A stretch of 64,000 nucleotides of DNA, taken from positions 62,001 through 126,000 of the forward strand of contig JAEWOG010000092.1 of assembly GCA_023460975.1 (NCBI GenBank), read 5' to 3'. The notes below the pieces were generated by a model. It was not told the origin of the DNA, made no database searches, and was given only the letters and a program-made list of their open reading frames with translations. Below are positions 17,854 through 26,515 of this stretch, piece after piece; the stretch's first letter is position 1; each line of letters starts with the position of its first letter. The stretch is from Actinomycetes bacterium (lineage in GTDB: Bacteria > Actinomycetota > Actinomycetes > Propionibacteriales > Nocardioidaceae). The position numbers and the translations under genes are program-made.

Positions 17854-19238
17854 GTGAGCAGACGACTGCCCCTGCCGCTGGTGCGCCAGCGAAGCGTTTC
17901 GGATGGCCGGTCTGGGCATGGGGGCTGTGGGACTGGGGCTCCGCTGCCTTCAACGCGGTCATCACCACGTTTGTCTTCACGGTCTACCTGACGGCTGAGA
18001 ATGACGCTGGCGAACCCCTCTTCGGGCCGGGCGTGGACACCAAGTTGGGCTGGGCGCTCGCGGGCGCCGGAGTCCTCATCGCCCTGCTCGCCCCGATCAC
18101 CGGGCAGCGGGCCGACCGATCCGGGCGGCGGGGCTTCTGGCTGGCGGTCAACACCGTTCTGGTCGTGGTGATCTCGGCCGGCATGTTCTTCGTGAAGCCC
18201 GACGAGTCCTACCTGTGGCTCGGCCTGCTCCTGCTGGCAGCGGGCAACATCTTCTTCGAGTTCGCCCAGGTCAACTACAACGCGATGCTCAACGAGATCT
18301 CGACGCCCCAGACGGTGGGCCGCGTGTCTGGCCTGGGATGGGGTCTGGGCTACCTCGGCGGGATCGTGCTGTTGCTCCTGGTGTACTTCGGCCTGATCAA
18401 CCCGGAGGTCGGGCTGTTCGGCGTCACCGGCGACGACGGCCTGGACGTACGCGTGACGATGCTCGTGTGTGCCGTGTGGACCCTGATCTTCTCCCTGCCG
18501 GTGATCGTGACGCTCCGCGATCGCCCGGACGCGGCAGGCGGCAAGGCCGCGTCCGTCAGCATCGTCGACTCGTACCGACGCCTTTTCGCCTCGATCGCCG
18601 ACCTGTGGCGCCAGGACCGCAACACCGTGAAGTTCCTGATGGCCTCAGCGGTCTTCCGCGACGGGCTCGCCGGCGTGTTCACCTTCGGGGCAGTCCTGGC
18701 GGCCGGCACGTTCGGCTTCGACGCTGGCGGCGTCATCATCTTCGGCGTGGCCGCAAACGTGGTCGCGGGCATTGCGACGATCGGCTTCGGGGTGCTCGAC
18801 GACAAGATCGGCCCGAAGCGCGTCATCGTCGTGGCGCTGGTCTCCATGGTGGTGGCGGGCACGGCCGTGTTCATCTTCCACGACGGCGGCAAGACGATCT
18901 TCTGGATCTTCGGTCTGACCCTGTGCATCTTCGTGGGGCCGGCCCAGTCTGCGTCGCGGACGTTCCTGGCGCGGCTCATCCCCGAGGGCCAGGAGGGTCA
19001 GGTGTTCGGCCTGTACGCGACCACTGGCCGCGCGGTGAGCTTCCTGGCTCCCGCCAGCTGGGCCCTGGCCATCACCGTGGGAGCGGCTCTGACCTCCAGT
19101 GACAACCCCGACGACGCCCAGTACTTCGGCATTCTGGGGATCCTGGTGGTCCTGCTGGCGGGCCTGCTATTGCTGCTGCCCGTCCGTTCGCGTGTCAGCG
19201 AGGACTCAGCGCTGGCGCACTCCGAGACTGTGTCCTGA
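17850..19238 (+). CDS. MFS transporter, UMF1 (Atg22-like) family
   Basis: 462 residues from ATG 17850 with GGGAGGAG upstream; overlaps the phosphodiesterase stop by four bases. About twelve transmembrane helices can be traced. The N-terminal WAWGLWDWGSAAFNAVITTFVFTVYL is characteristic of the UMF1/Atg22-like group, as is NYNAMLNEISTPQTVGRVSGLGWGLGYLGG. The substrate is unknown; coupling with a glycerophosphodiesterase hints at a lipid-derived compound, but this is weak. The protein is entirely intact. Confidence 0.85.
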   Translation: MSEQTTAPAAGAPAKRFGWPVWAWGLWDWGSAAFNAVITTFVFTVYLTAENDAGEPLFGPGVDTKLGWALAGAGVLIALLAPITGQRADRSGRRGFWLAVNTVLVVVISAGMFFVKPDESYLWLGLLLLAAGNIFFEFAQVNYNAMLNEISTPQTVGRVSGLGWGLGYLGGIVLLLLVYFGLINPEVGLFGVTGDDGLDVRVTMLVCAVWTLIFSLPVIVTLRDRPDAAGGKAASVSIVDSYRRLFASIADLWRQDRNTVKFLMASAVFRDGLAGVFTFGAVLAAGTFGFDAGGVIIFGVAANVVAGIATIGFGVLDDKIGPKRVIVVALVSMVVAGTAVFIFHDGGKTIFWIFGLTLCIFVGPAQSASRTFLARLIPEGQEGQVFGLYATTGRAVSFLAPASWALAITVGAALTSSDNPDDAQYFGILGILVVLLAGLLLLLPVRSRVSEDSALAHSETVS

Positions 19239-19275
19239 ATCTCCTCCCCCTCGCGCGCTCAATCCGTGGAATGTC

Positions 19276-19301
19276 GGAATCTTCGCCCGACCGCTAACGT
19301 T
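19276..19301 (+). promoter_or_regulatory. SigR-type promoter GGAAT-N18-GTT upstream of rbpA
   Basis: GGAAT (19276-19280) and GTT (19299-19301) are separated by exactly 18 nt, the consensus of the redox-stress sigma factor SigR of Streptomyces (SigH of mycobacteria). The rbpA gene of Streptomyces coelicolor is a known SigR target. A second GGAAT lies at 19268-19272 but is not at the correct distance. The leader would be about 100 nt. Confidence 0.7.
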
Positions 19302-19407
19302 GAAGGTTGCTGGACGGTGAAGGCGCGACCACAAGTCGTGCAAGGGGCATCCGGGCTCTGCCGTCACCCTCCCGAACAGCGGGACAGCACGAACATGGAG
19401 GTGGGCA

Positions 19408-19791
19408 GTGGCGGAGCGCACGCTACGTGGGGCGCGACTGGGCGGCCAGAGTTTTGAGGACGAGCGCGGCATCGAGTTCGCGGCGAGGCAGCAGGTGGGT
19501 TACCGCTGCGCCAACAACCACGAGTTCGAGATCACGATGTCGGTCGAGGCCGACGTGCCCGCAGAGTGGGAGTGCCCGCGCTGCGGTGCCAACGCCCTGA
19601 GCACGGCTGGCATCGAGCCCGAGGAGAAGGCCGAGAAGCCGGTCCGTACGCACTGGGACATGCTCCTGGAGCGCCGCTCGGAGACCGAGCTGGAGGACAT
19701 CCTCAAGGAGCGCCTGGAGCTGCTGCGCGGCGGCGAGATCGGCCCCGCGCACCTGCACCGCGCCAACGCGCGCAAGCGCAAGGTGAGTTGA
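19408..19791 (+). CDS. rbpA: RNA polymerase-binding protein RbpA
   Basis: 127 residues from GTG 19408 with GGAGG 6 nt upstream. The N-terminal tail and core (LGGQSFEDERGIEFAARQQVGYRC) with C34, H38, C56 and C59 (CANNH, CPRC) are the RbpA zinc-bound core; the C-terminal half (KPVRTHWDMLLERRSETELEDILKERL) is the basic linker and sigma-interaction domain. RbpA binds the primary sigma factor and stabilises the open promoter complex in actinobacteria. The gene stands alone behind a SigR-type promoter, so its expression should rise under thiol-oxidative stress. Confidence 0.93.
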   Translation: MAERTLRGARLGGQSFEDERGIEFAARQQVGYRCANNHEFEITMSVEADVPAEWECPRCGANALSTAGIEPEEKAEKPVRTHWDMLLERRSETELEDILKERLELLRGGEIGPAHLHRANARKRKVS

Positions 19792-19819
19792 CCGCACCCT
19801 TCCCGAGAGGGTGTCGGCC

Positions 19820-20269
19820 TCAGTCGACCACTTCGCCCTGGACCACTGCCCCATCGGCAGGGGGACCAGGGCGTCGTGCTGTGGTGGTCACGACGAGCCG
19901 GCGGGCCAGCACGGCGGTGAAGGCGGCGCGGGCAATCGGTCGGGTGAAGGGAAGCACGAGCAGCAGGCCCACGGCGTCGGTGACGAAGCCAGGGCTGAGC
20001 ATGAGCGCCCCTCCGAGCACCACGAGGACGCCGTCGGCGAGCTCGCGGGCCGGCATGCGTCCCTCGTCCAAGGAGGTCCGCAGGGCGCGCCACGCCTTGC
20101 TTCCCTCACGCGTGATCAGCCAGGAGCCGATGACGCCAGACGCCACGAGCAGGAGCACCGTCCACCCCACGCCGATGCCCTGCCCGACCTGGACGATCAC
20201 CCAGATCTCGACGACGGGAACGATCAGCAGGAGCAGGACCAACAGGCCCGACCAGCGACGCGCAGTCAT
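19820..20269 (-). CDS. fxsA: FxsA family membrane protein
   Basis: 149 residues with three or four membrane segments: LLVLLLLIVPVVEIWVIVQVG, TVLLLVASGVIGSWLITREG, and VLGGALMLSPGFVTDAVGLLLVLP, which is the typical FxsA pattern, with the conserved SPGFVTDAVG loop. In E. coli, FxsA overproduction relieves exclusion of phage T7 by the F plasmid; its normal task is not defined. The gene is the last of the run that starts with kdd, 5 bp after the mannosyltransferase gene, and faces rbpA tail to tail. Confidence 0.85.
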   Translation of the reverse strand: MTARRWSGLLVLLLLIVPVVEIWVIVQVGQGIGVGWTVLLLVASGVIGSWLITREGSKAWRALRTSLDEGRMPARELADGVLVVLGGALMLSPGFVTDAVGLLLVLPFTRPIARAAFTAVLARRLVVTTTARRPGPPADGAVVQGEVVD

Positions 20270-20274
20270 GTCGT

Positions 20275-21018
20275 TCAGCGCCCGCCGCGCAGACGTCGCC
20301 AGCGCTCAGAGAGCCCCCACGCCGTGATGCGCTTGAGTGACTCGCTGGCCACCTGACCGCTCATCTTGGACTCCCCACGCTCGCGCTCGATGAACTCGAT
20401 CGGCACCTCCGCGACCGTCAGGCCCGCGCGCACCGTGCGATAGGCCATGTCCGTCTGGAAGACGTATCCGGCCGAAACCACCGACGCGATGTCGATCGCT
20501 TCCAGCGTAGCCCGGCGGAAAACCCGGAACCCTGCTGTCGCGTCGCGTACGTCCATGCCCAGCAGCAGGCGTACGTAGAGGTTGCCGCCGCGCGAGAGCA
20601 GCAGGCGGTGCAGCGGCCAGTTGACCACGGACCCGCCGGGTACGTAGCGGGAGCCAATCACCAGGTCTGCGCTCTCGAGCCGGTCCAGGAGGCGGTGCAA
20701 CTGCTCGGGCTGGTGGGATCCGTCGGCATCCATTTCACCGATCACCCCGAAGCCCTGCTCAAGGGCCACCGCGAAACCATGGAGGTAGGCCGCCCCCAGG
20801 CCGGCCTTCTCCGTGCGGTGCACCACTTGCACGTGGTCGTCCGCCGCGGCAAGCCTGTCGGCGATGTCACCCGTGCCGTCGGGGCTGGAGTCGTCAACGA
20901 CCATCACGAACACGTCCGGGTGCGCCGCCCGCAGACGAGACACGATCCACTCAAGGTTCGCGGACTCGTTGTAGGTGGGAATGACCATGACCACTCTGCC
21001 GAGGTCTGAGCGCGTCAC
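20275..21018 (-). CDS. ppm1: Polyprenol monophosphomannose synthase
   Basis: 247 residues, family 2 glycosyltransferase. IPTYNESANLEWIV, the nucleotide-binding VVDDSSPDGTGDIA and the metal-binding GEMDADGSHQPEQL are all intact, and GSRYVPGG and the ERERGESKMSG segment match dolichol-phosphate-mannose synthases. It transfers mannose from GDP-mannose to polyprenyl phosphate; the product feeds lipoglycan and protein O-mannosylation on the outer face. GTG 21018 overlaps the lnt stop (GTGA). In mycobacteria, Lnt and Ppm are fused in one polypeptide; here they are two coupled genes. Confidence 0.88.
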   Translation of the reverse strand: MTRSDLGRVVMVIPTYNESANLEWIVSRLRAAHPDVFVMVVDDSSPDGTGDIADRLAAADDHVQVVHRTEKAGLGAAYLHGFAVALEQGFGVIGEMDADGSHQPEQLHRLLDRLESADLVIGSRYVPGGSVVNWPLHRLLLSRGGNLYVRLLLGMDVRDATAGFRVFRRATLEAIDIASVVSAGYVFQTDMAYRTVRAGLTVAEVPIEFIERERGESKMSGQVASESLKRITAWGLSERWRRLRGGR

Positions 21019-22583
21019 GCGTTCACCGTCTCTCCAGTCTCAGGGGAAGTGCCCACGCCGATGCGACGCCGGGCCAGCACACGATAGGCGACCAGCACCC
21101 ACAGCAGGTGAACAACCGCGACACCTACCGCTAGTCGGGGAAGCCACGGCGCCAATCGCATCGCGGGAGTGACCGCCGAGGAGAGCTGGACCTCCTCCAC
21201 GAGGACTTCCGCGGTCCTGGGCGCGGCCATCGCCACGACCTCGCCGGTGGGCGCGATGACCCCCGACACACCGTTGATCGCCGCGACCACGGTCCACCGG
21301 CTGGCCTCGACGGCGCGTAGTCGGGTGATCTCGAACTGCTGGTCGATCTGGCCGGTGTGGATGAACATGGCGTTGCTCGTCTGGATCATGACAATTTCAC
21401 CGCCCGAGCGCACCTGCTGGCTGATCCCGTCGTCGTACGCCACGTCGAAGCAGATGCCTGCAGCGACCTGGATGTCGCCGACGCGGAGCGGTGCGGTGCG
21501 CGTACCGCGCGACATGTCGCGCGCGACCTCCCGCAGCCGACCGTAGTCGGACGGGAGGAGACCACTGGTGCGGAAGGGGATGTACTCCCCGTACGGAACG
21601 GGATGCATCTTGGTGTAGCGGTCGCCGCCCCCGCGTTCGGGGTACCAGACGATGCTCTGGTTGAGGATCTCCCGCTCGTGGGTGCCGTCGACCATCCCGC
21701 CGACGACGAGTGGCACATCCACGGCCGCGCTGGCGCCGCGGATTGCGAGGTTGGTCTCCACGTCGGTGAAGGGGTCGACCGCTGTGGAGTTCTCGGGCCA
21801 CACCACGAAGTCCGGCTCACCCACCTCCCCCGCGCGCACATCGTCGGCGAGCTGGTGGGTCAGCCGAACGTGATCCTGGGTGATCTGGCGATGGTTGCCG
21901 ACCACATCGGTGCCGTCCCCCGGCACGTTGCCCTGCACCGCGGCCACCGTGGCGCTGCCCGCGGGCTGGAAGTCCCAGCCGACCACGGGCAGGCTCGCGG
22001 TCAGCGCCGCAGCCAGCAGCGCCACCGCGGTGGCGCGCGCCGGGCGGCGCCGTGCGGTGAGGAGGAGCCACAGGGCCGTGCCCGCCGTGAGGGCCACGAT
22101 GAAGGTCACCCCGGTCATGCCGACCCACGGCAACCAGCCCTCCCAGAGGGTGTCGGCGGTGGCGAACGCCAGCCGTCCGAACGGCATGCCACTGAACGGC
22201 CACACAGCCCGCACCGACTCCACGGCGGTCCACATGACCGCGCACCACACCGGCCACCAGCGACTGCGATGAGCGACCGCGAGCGCCGAGCCCAGCGGGG
22301 CGAAGAACAACGCCTCCACGCCGCTCATCGCCAGCCATGCATCCGTGCCCACGGGCCGCATCCAGACCATCACGAGATAGCAGAACGAGGCGCCGAACAG
22401 CAGCCCCGGAAGCCATGCTCGGCCCGGGCCCAGACCTCGTACGGCACCGAACAGGCCGGCCACGCCGACCACGAGCAGGACAGACCACCCGATGGGCTCG
22501 AATGCTGCGGCCAGCACAGCACCGCTCACCAGGGCGATCAGGCAGCGCAACAGCACAGTGGTGAAGGTATCCGAGCGTCCCAC
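21015..22583 (-). CDS. lnt: Apolipoprotein N-acyltransferase
   Basis: I choose GTG 22583 (LLRCLIALVSG follows within 20 residues), giving 522 residues, close to the normal size. Six or so transmembrane helices make up the first 220 residues, then the nitrilase-like domain carries the catalytic triad: Glu in VVWPENS, Lys in RYTKMHPVPYGEYIPF and Cys in AAGICFDVAYDD. A final helix (LAVGVAVVHLLWVLVAYRVL) anchors the C-terminus. The enzyme N-acylates the lipid-bearing cysteine of lipoproteins in the membrane; several lipoproteins are encoded in this window. The start is 17 bp after kal, so it probably shares the kam transcript. Confidence 0.88.
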   Translation of the reverse strand: MGRSDTFTTVLLRCLIALVSGAVLAAAFEPIGWSVLLVVGVAGLFGAVRGLGPGRAWLPGLLFGASFCYLVMVWMRPVGTDAWLAMSGVEALFFAPLGSALAVAHRSRWWPVWCAVMWTAVESVRAVWPFSGMPFGRLAFATADTLWEGWLPWVGMTGVTFIVALTAGTALWLLLTARRRPARATAVALLAAALTASLPVVGWDFQPAGSATVAAVQGNVPGDGTDVVGNHRQITQDHVRLTHQLADDVRAGEVGEPDFVVWPENSTAVDPFTDVETNLAIRGASAAVDVPLVVGGMVDGTHEREILNQSIVWYPERGGGDRYTKMHPVPYGEYIPFRTSGLLPSDYGRLREVARDMSRGTRTAPLRVGDIQVAAGICFDVAYDDGISQQVRSGGEIVMIQTSNAMFIHTGQIDQQFEITRLRAVEASRWTVVAAINGVSGVIAPTGEVVAMAAPRTAEVLVEEVQLSSAVTPAMRLAPWLPRLAVGVAVVHLLWVLVAYRVLARRRIGVGTSPETGETVNA

Positions 22584-22600
22584 AAGGAGACCGGCGAGGG

Positions 22601-22999
22601 TCAGCGTGCGGGGACGACCACGGTGCCGGTCGCGCTCGTGGCCAGCAGTGCCGGGTCGAGCATCCGGGCCGCGCCCGGTGATTCGGCGGTCGCTGCGCCA
22701 CGGGCGACGACGTGAACCGAGAACTGCATCACGCGGCTGCGGGTGCCGACCTTGGTCAACTCGCAGGCGATCTCCAGGACGTCTCCGGCGCGCACGGCCT
22801 GGTGGAACTGCACGTCGCTGTAGGACGCGAACAGTCCCTCGTCGCCGTCGGTGCGAATGCACATCTCCGTCGCCACGTCGCCGAACAGGCCCAACGAGTA
22901 CGCCCCGTCGACCAAGTTGCCCGCGTAGTGGGCGTGGGAGTAGGGCACGTAGCGGCGATGGACGACACGCTCGCCGACCTGGGGGGCTGGGAGGCTCAT
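22601..22999 (-). CDS. kal: 3-aminobutyryl-CoA ammonia-lyase
   Basis: 132 residues from ATG 22999, AAGGA 6 nt upstream. It is a single hotdog fold: RRYVPYSHAHYAGNLVDGAYSLGLFGDVATEM, then SYSDVQFHQAVRAGDVLEIACELTKVG. In lysine fermentation Kal removes ammonia from L-3-aminobutyryl-CoA to form crotonyl-CoA. Family members are about 130 residues and occur beside kamDE, as here. The assignment leans on this context, since hotdog thioesterases look similar. The gene follows kamE by 16 bp and precedes lnt by 17 bp. Confidence 0.85.
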   Translation of the reverse strand: MSLPAPQVGERVVHRRYVPYSHAHYAGNLVDGAYSLGLFGDVATEMCIRTDGDEGLFASYSDVQFHQAVRAGDVLEIACELTKVGTRSRVMQFSVHVVARGAATAESPGAARMLDPALLATSATGTVVVPAR

Positions 23000-23015
23000 G
23001 CAGATTCCTTGGTGC

Positions 23016-23759
23016 TCAGGCCGAGGCCTTGGTGGACATGCGGTGGACCAGGTAGGAGGCAACCTCGCCAGGGGTGGTGCCGCGGGTGAACACGCGATCC
23101 ACGCCGAGCTCGCCAGCCATGCTTTCGTCAAAGCGAGGCCCGCCGACGACAAGAAGTGGGCGCGTCGCCGTCGGGTAGGCCTCGCGGAATGCCGCGGACA
23201 TCTCCCGCGTGTTGAGCAGGTGCGCGTCGCGCTGCGTCACGACCTGCGACACGAGCACCGCGTCCGCCTTCTCCGCGCGCGCGGCTTCGACGAGTTCGGG
23301 GACCGAGACCTGGGCGCCCAGGTTGACCACCTTGATCTCTCGGTAGTACTCGAGCCCCTTCTCCCCCGCAAAACCCTTGATGTTGAGGATCGCGTCGATG
23401 CCCACGGTGTGGGCGTCCGTCCCGATGCACCCGCCCACGACGACGAGCCGACGTCGCAGCGCCGACTTGATGGCCGCGTTGGCTTCCTTGGGCGTCAGGA
23501 CGGGATAGTCACGCTCGACGACCTCCACGAGGCTGGTGTCGACCAGATGGTTGACCCGGCCGTACACGACGAAGAAGGTGAAGTCGGGCCCCATCGCCTT
23601 GGCGTGCACCACCAGCGCCGGGTCCATGCCCATCTTGTTGGCCAACTGCACTGCCGCACCCTCGGCGCGCTTGTCGTGGGGCAGTGGGAGGGTGAAGGAC
23701 GTCTGCACCATGCCGTCGCCGGTGGTGTCTCCGTACGGGCGCACGATGTGTCCGCTCAC
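23016..23759 (-). CDS. kamE: Lysine 5,6-aminomutase beta subunit
   Basis: 247 residues from GTG 23759, overlapping the kamD stop (GTGA). The cobalamin-binding motif is GTDAHTVG with H117 as lower axial ligand; K128 lies 11 residues further (LNIKGF), the same distance as the axial His133 and PLP-binding Lys144 of the clostridial beta subunit. A Rossmann-like B12 domain follows (VVNLGAQVSVPELVEAA, ADAVLVSQVVTQRD). With KamD it moves the terminal amino group of beta-lysine from C6 to C5 using adenosylcobalamin and PLP. Confidence 0.93.
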   Translation of the reverse strand: MSGHIVRPYGDTTGDGMVQTSFTLPLPHDKRAEGAAVQLANKMGMDPALVVHAKAMGPDFTFFVVYGRVNHLVDTSLVEVVERDYPVLTPKEANAAIKSALRRRLVVVGGCIGTDAHTVGIDAILNIKGFAGEKGLEYYREIKVVNLGAQVSVPELVEAARAEKADAVLVSQVVTQRDAHLLNTREMSAAFREAYPTATRPLLVVGGPRFDESMAGELGVDRVFTRGTTPGEVASYLVHRMSTKASA

Positions 23760-25330
23760 AGCCCCTCCTCGAGGATGTCGGTTGCCGGGTTGACGTAGCC
23801 GTCCGCCTTCTCGGCCACGCCGTCCAGGCCGCGACCGCGGTCCGCGGGACGCTTCATCAGGCCGAAGGTGCCATCGGCGATCGCATCCAGCAGACCCTGG
23901 GGATGACGCTCGATCCGGTCGAGCAGGTCGATGCTCTCGCCGAGCACCTCACGCGCCCGCGACGCGATGAACCCGTCCTGAGCTGGGCGCAGGTCCTCGT
24001 GGAGGTCGCCCACCGCGTTGAGCACGTAGCGCACGTTCTGCAGCGCGAGATCGCGGTCGGAGAGCCATGGAGTCACCACTGCCTCGGTCATCATGCCCAC
24101 CAGCAGGATCCCTTGCCCGGTGAGGGCGCCCACGAGGTTGAAGAAGCCGTCCAGCAGGTAGCCGCGGAACACGTCGCCGGTCATGTGGCGGGTGGGCGGC
24201 ATCCACTTCAGCGGCGCGTCCGGGAAGAGCTCCCTGGCCAGCATCGCGTGGGCGAGCTCCAGACGGAACGAGTCCTTGCGCTCGGGATCGATCTCGAAGG
24301 CGTGCCCCAGCCCGAGCTGCCAGTCCTCGAGGCCCGCCTCCTTGGCGAAGTACTCGTTGAGCAACTGGCTGGTGGTGACCGTGTGGGCCGCCTCAACGGC
24401 ATCCGCCGTGGTCAGGTAGTTGTCCTCGCCGGTGTTGATGATGATGCCAGCGCGCGCGTGGACCTGGCGGCTGAAGCGCTGGTCGACGAACGTGCGGATC
24501 GGATTGATGTCGCGGAAGAGGATTCCGTACATCGAGTCGTTGAGCATCATGTCGAGCCGCTCGAGGCCGGCCAGTGCGGCGATCTCCGGCATGCACAGCC
24601 CTGAGGCGTAGTTGGTCAGCCGCACGTAGCGCCCCAGCTCGCGCGACGTCTCGTCCAGCGCGGCGCGCATCAGCCGGAAGTTCTCCTGCGTGGCGTACGT
24701 GCCCGCGAACCCCTCGCGGGTGGCACCCTCGGGGACGAAGTCGAGCAGCGACTGGCCCGTGGAGCGGATGACGGCAATGACGTCTGCACCCTCGCGGGCC
24801 GCGGCCTGGGCCTGGGGGATGTCCTCCATGATGTCGCCCGTGGCCACGATGAGGTAGATCCACGGCTGCCGTGGAGCATCGCCCACCGTCGAGATGAACT
24901 GTTCGCGTGCGGCGCGTTGGGCATCGACGCGCGCAATCCCGGCTCCGACCGCGGCGTGCGCCGCGCGGGTGGCCACCGTGGCATCGGTGCCGGAGGGGAT
25001 GCGGAACCGTACAGATCCCTCGGACGCAGCTCGCGCCAACGCCTCCAGGTCATTCGCCTCACCGCGAGCCAATGCGTCCCACACCGGCAGGCTCACGCCG
25101 TGCTCCAGCCCGACGTCCGCCCGGACGACGTCGGCGAGGCGGTTGACCCACGGCGTTCCGTCGGGGTCGGCGCCCTGAAGGCCCGCGAGGCGCAGGGTCG
25201 CACGCTCCACCGACACGGTCGTGTGGGCGCGTGCGAGATCGACGATCGGGTCCGCCACCCGTGCCGCAGCCGCCCGCGCGCTGCTGACCTGGGCAGGGTC
25301 CAACCCGAGCCGGGGTTCCACCGCGCTCAC
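23756..25330 (-). CDS. kamD: Lysine 5,6-aminomutase alpha subunit
   Basis: 524 residues from GTG 25330, overlapping the kdd stop by GTGA. The N-terminal LDPAQVSSARAAAARVADPIVDLARAHTTVSVERATLRLAGL and the central TIM barrel (IYLIVATGDIMEDIPQAQAAA, EIAALAGLERLDMMLNDSMYGILFRDINPIRTF in parts) match KamD; the barrel houses the radical chemistry, while the cofactors sit on KamE. Length agrees with clostridial KamD (about 515). Product: 3,5-diaminohexanoate from beta-lysine. It is the second gene of the kdd-kamD-kamE-kal run. Confidence 0.93.
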   Translation of the reverse strand: MSAVEPRLGLDPAQVSSARAAAARVADPIVDLARAHTTVSVERATLRLAGLQGADPDGTPWVNRLADVVRADVGLEHGVSLPVWDALARGEANDLEALARAASEGSVRFRIPSGTDATVATRAAHAAVGAGIARVDAQRAAREQFISTVGDAPRQPWIYLIVATGDIMEDIPQAQAAAREGADVIAVIRSTGQSLLDFVPEGATREGFAGTYATQENFRLMRAALDETSRELGRYVRLTNYASGLCMPEIAALAGLERLDMMLNDSMYGILFRDINPIRTFVDQRFSRQVHARAGIIINTGEDNYLTTADAVEAAHTVTTSQLLNEYFAKEAGLEDWQLGLGHAFEIDPERKDSFRLELAHAMLARELFPDAPLKWMPPTRHMTGDVFRGYLLDGFFNLVGALTGQGILLVGMMTEAVVTPWLSDRDLALQNVRYVLNAVGDLHEDLRPAQDGFIASRAREVLGESIDLLDRIERHPQGLLDAIADGTFGLMKRPADRGRGLDGVAEKADGYVNPATDILEEGL

Positions 25331-26373
25331 GCCATCCTCCGTTCGAACAGGGACCGTACGGCTGGGTCGCGTCGCAGGAGCGACATCGCGTAGTCCGCGT
25401 GGCCCGGAACGTAGCCGTTGCCCACCAGCATGGTGACGTCGCTGGCCAGGCCCTCAGCGCCCAGCGCGGCAGCCGAGAACGAGGTCGCCATCGAGAAGAA
25501 GATGACCGTGCCGCCCTCCGAGGTGCTCAGGATCGAGCCCCCTTCGCAGCCCGGAACGTCGACGCACACGACCGTCACGTCCGCCGGCCCTCCGGCGGAG
25601 ACGACGGCGTCGCGCAACTCGACCGGGTTGCGGGCGTCGGCGATGACCACCACGTCCGCGAGCCCGGTGCCCGCCAAGAGATCGGCCTCCTGCTGGTGCG
25701 GAACGACCGCAATGGTGCGCCCGGCCCCCGCCTCGCGTGCCGCAGCCAGACTCAGCGAGCCCGACTTGCCCGCTCCACCGATGACGACCACCGTCGGGGC
25801 TTCGTACTGGCTCACGACCCGGTGGGTGAGTGCGGGAGCGCCGCACACGTCCATGACGCTGAGGCTGAGGGCAGCCGGAAGGTCGCCGGGCAGCACCGCG
25901 GCGATCGAGCGCCCGAAGAGGATGGCGTGCCCGTGCGCTGGCACCTGCTCGCTGCGGGCATCCCAGTCCGCGAGGTCGTCGGTGATCGCCAACGGCGTCA
26001 GGCTGAGGCTCACCAGTGTCGCGACCCGATCGCCCGGCTTGAGGCCGAGTGTCGAGCGCTCCCCCACCTCGTCGACCACGCCGATCAGCATGCCGCCGGA
26101 CCCAGTGACAGGGTTCTGCATCTTGCCGCGAGCCTCGACGATCGCCAGCACCTCGGCGCGTACGGCGTCCGGATCGCCAGCGTGCTTGGCCTCGAGCTGG
26201 CGAAAACTCGCCGCGTCCAGGTTGAGCCGCTCCAGACTGATGCGGACCTCATCGTCGTAGAGCTCAGCGCTGGCGTCCAGACGCTGTGCAGCTTGCGGCA
26301 GCACGACGACGTCATCCAGAACGCGGTGCAGGCCGGTGGGGTCCCCCGTGCCTCGTGGGCTGGGCGTGGTCAC
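25327..26373 (-). CDS. kdd: L-erythro-3,5-diaminohexanoate dehydrogenase
   Basis: 348 residues. GTG 26373 is preferred because GGAGG (26381-26385) lies 7 nt upstream; an in-frame ATG at 26391 overlaps that signal. The enzyme oxidatively deaminates 3,5-diaminohexanoate to 5-amino-3-oxohexanoate with NAD(P). The start GLHRVLDDVVVLPQAAQRLDA and DEVRISLERLNLDAASFRQL are family-typical; the cofactor fold has VVVIGGAGKSGSLSLAAAREAG. First gene of the operon kdd-kamD-kamE-kal, divergent from kamA across 142 bp, a natural place for joint control. Confidence 0.9.
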   Translation of the reverse strand: MTTPSPRGTGDPTGLHRVLDDVVVLPQAAQRLDASAELYDDEVRISLERLNLDAASFRQLEAKHAGDPDAVRAEVLAIVEARGKMQNPVTGSGGMLIGVVDEVGERSTLGLKPGDRVATLVSLSLTPLAITDDLADWDARSEQVPAHGHAILFGRSIAAVLPGDLPAALSLSVMDVCGAPALTHRVVSQYEAPTVVVIGGAGKSGSLSLAAAREAGAGRTIAVVPHQQEADLLAGTGLADVVVIADARNPVELRDAVVSAGGPADVTVVCVDVPGCEGGSILSTSEGGTVIFFSMATSFSAAALGAEGLASDVTMLVGNGYVPGHADYAMSLLRRDPAVRSLFERRMA

Positions 26374-26515
26374 AGATCGTCCTCCAGTCATTGCGCTACT
26401 AGACCGCAAATCCTCCGGTTGTCACGTGGACTTTCGGGAGAATGTGCGCCTACTCTGTCAGATGTGGCCTGACGCACACAACCAGGCCTGCCTGCCCCCG
26501 TACCGGAGAAGAGCG
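26374..26515. promoter_or_regulatory. Divergent promoter region of kdd and kamA
   Basis: The 142 bp between the two lysine-catabolic starts must hold both promoters. I see a dyad TGTGCG (26444-26449) with CGCACA (26473-26478), 23 bp apart, and a CACGTG core at 26423-26428. No canonical -35/-10 pair is convincing. An Lrp/AsnC regulator gene lies 2.8 kb away and is a candidate regulator. Confidence 0.35.
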
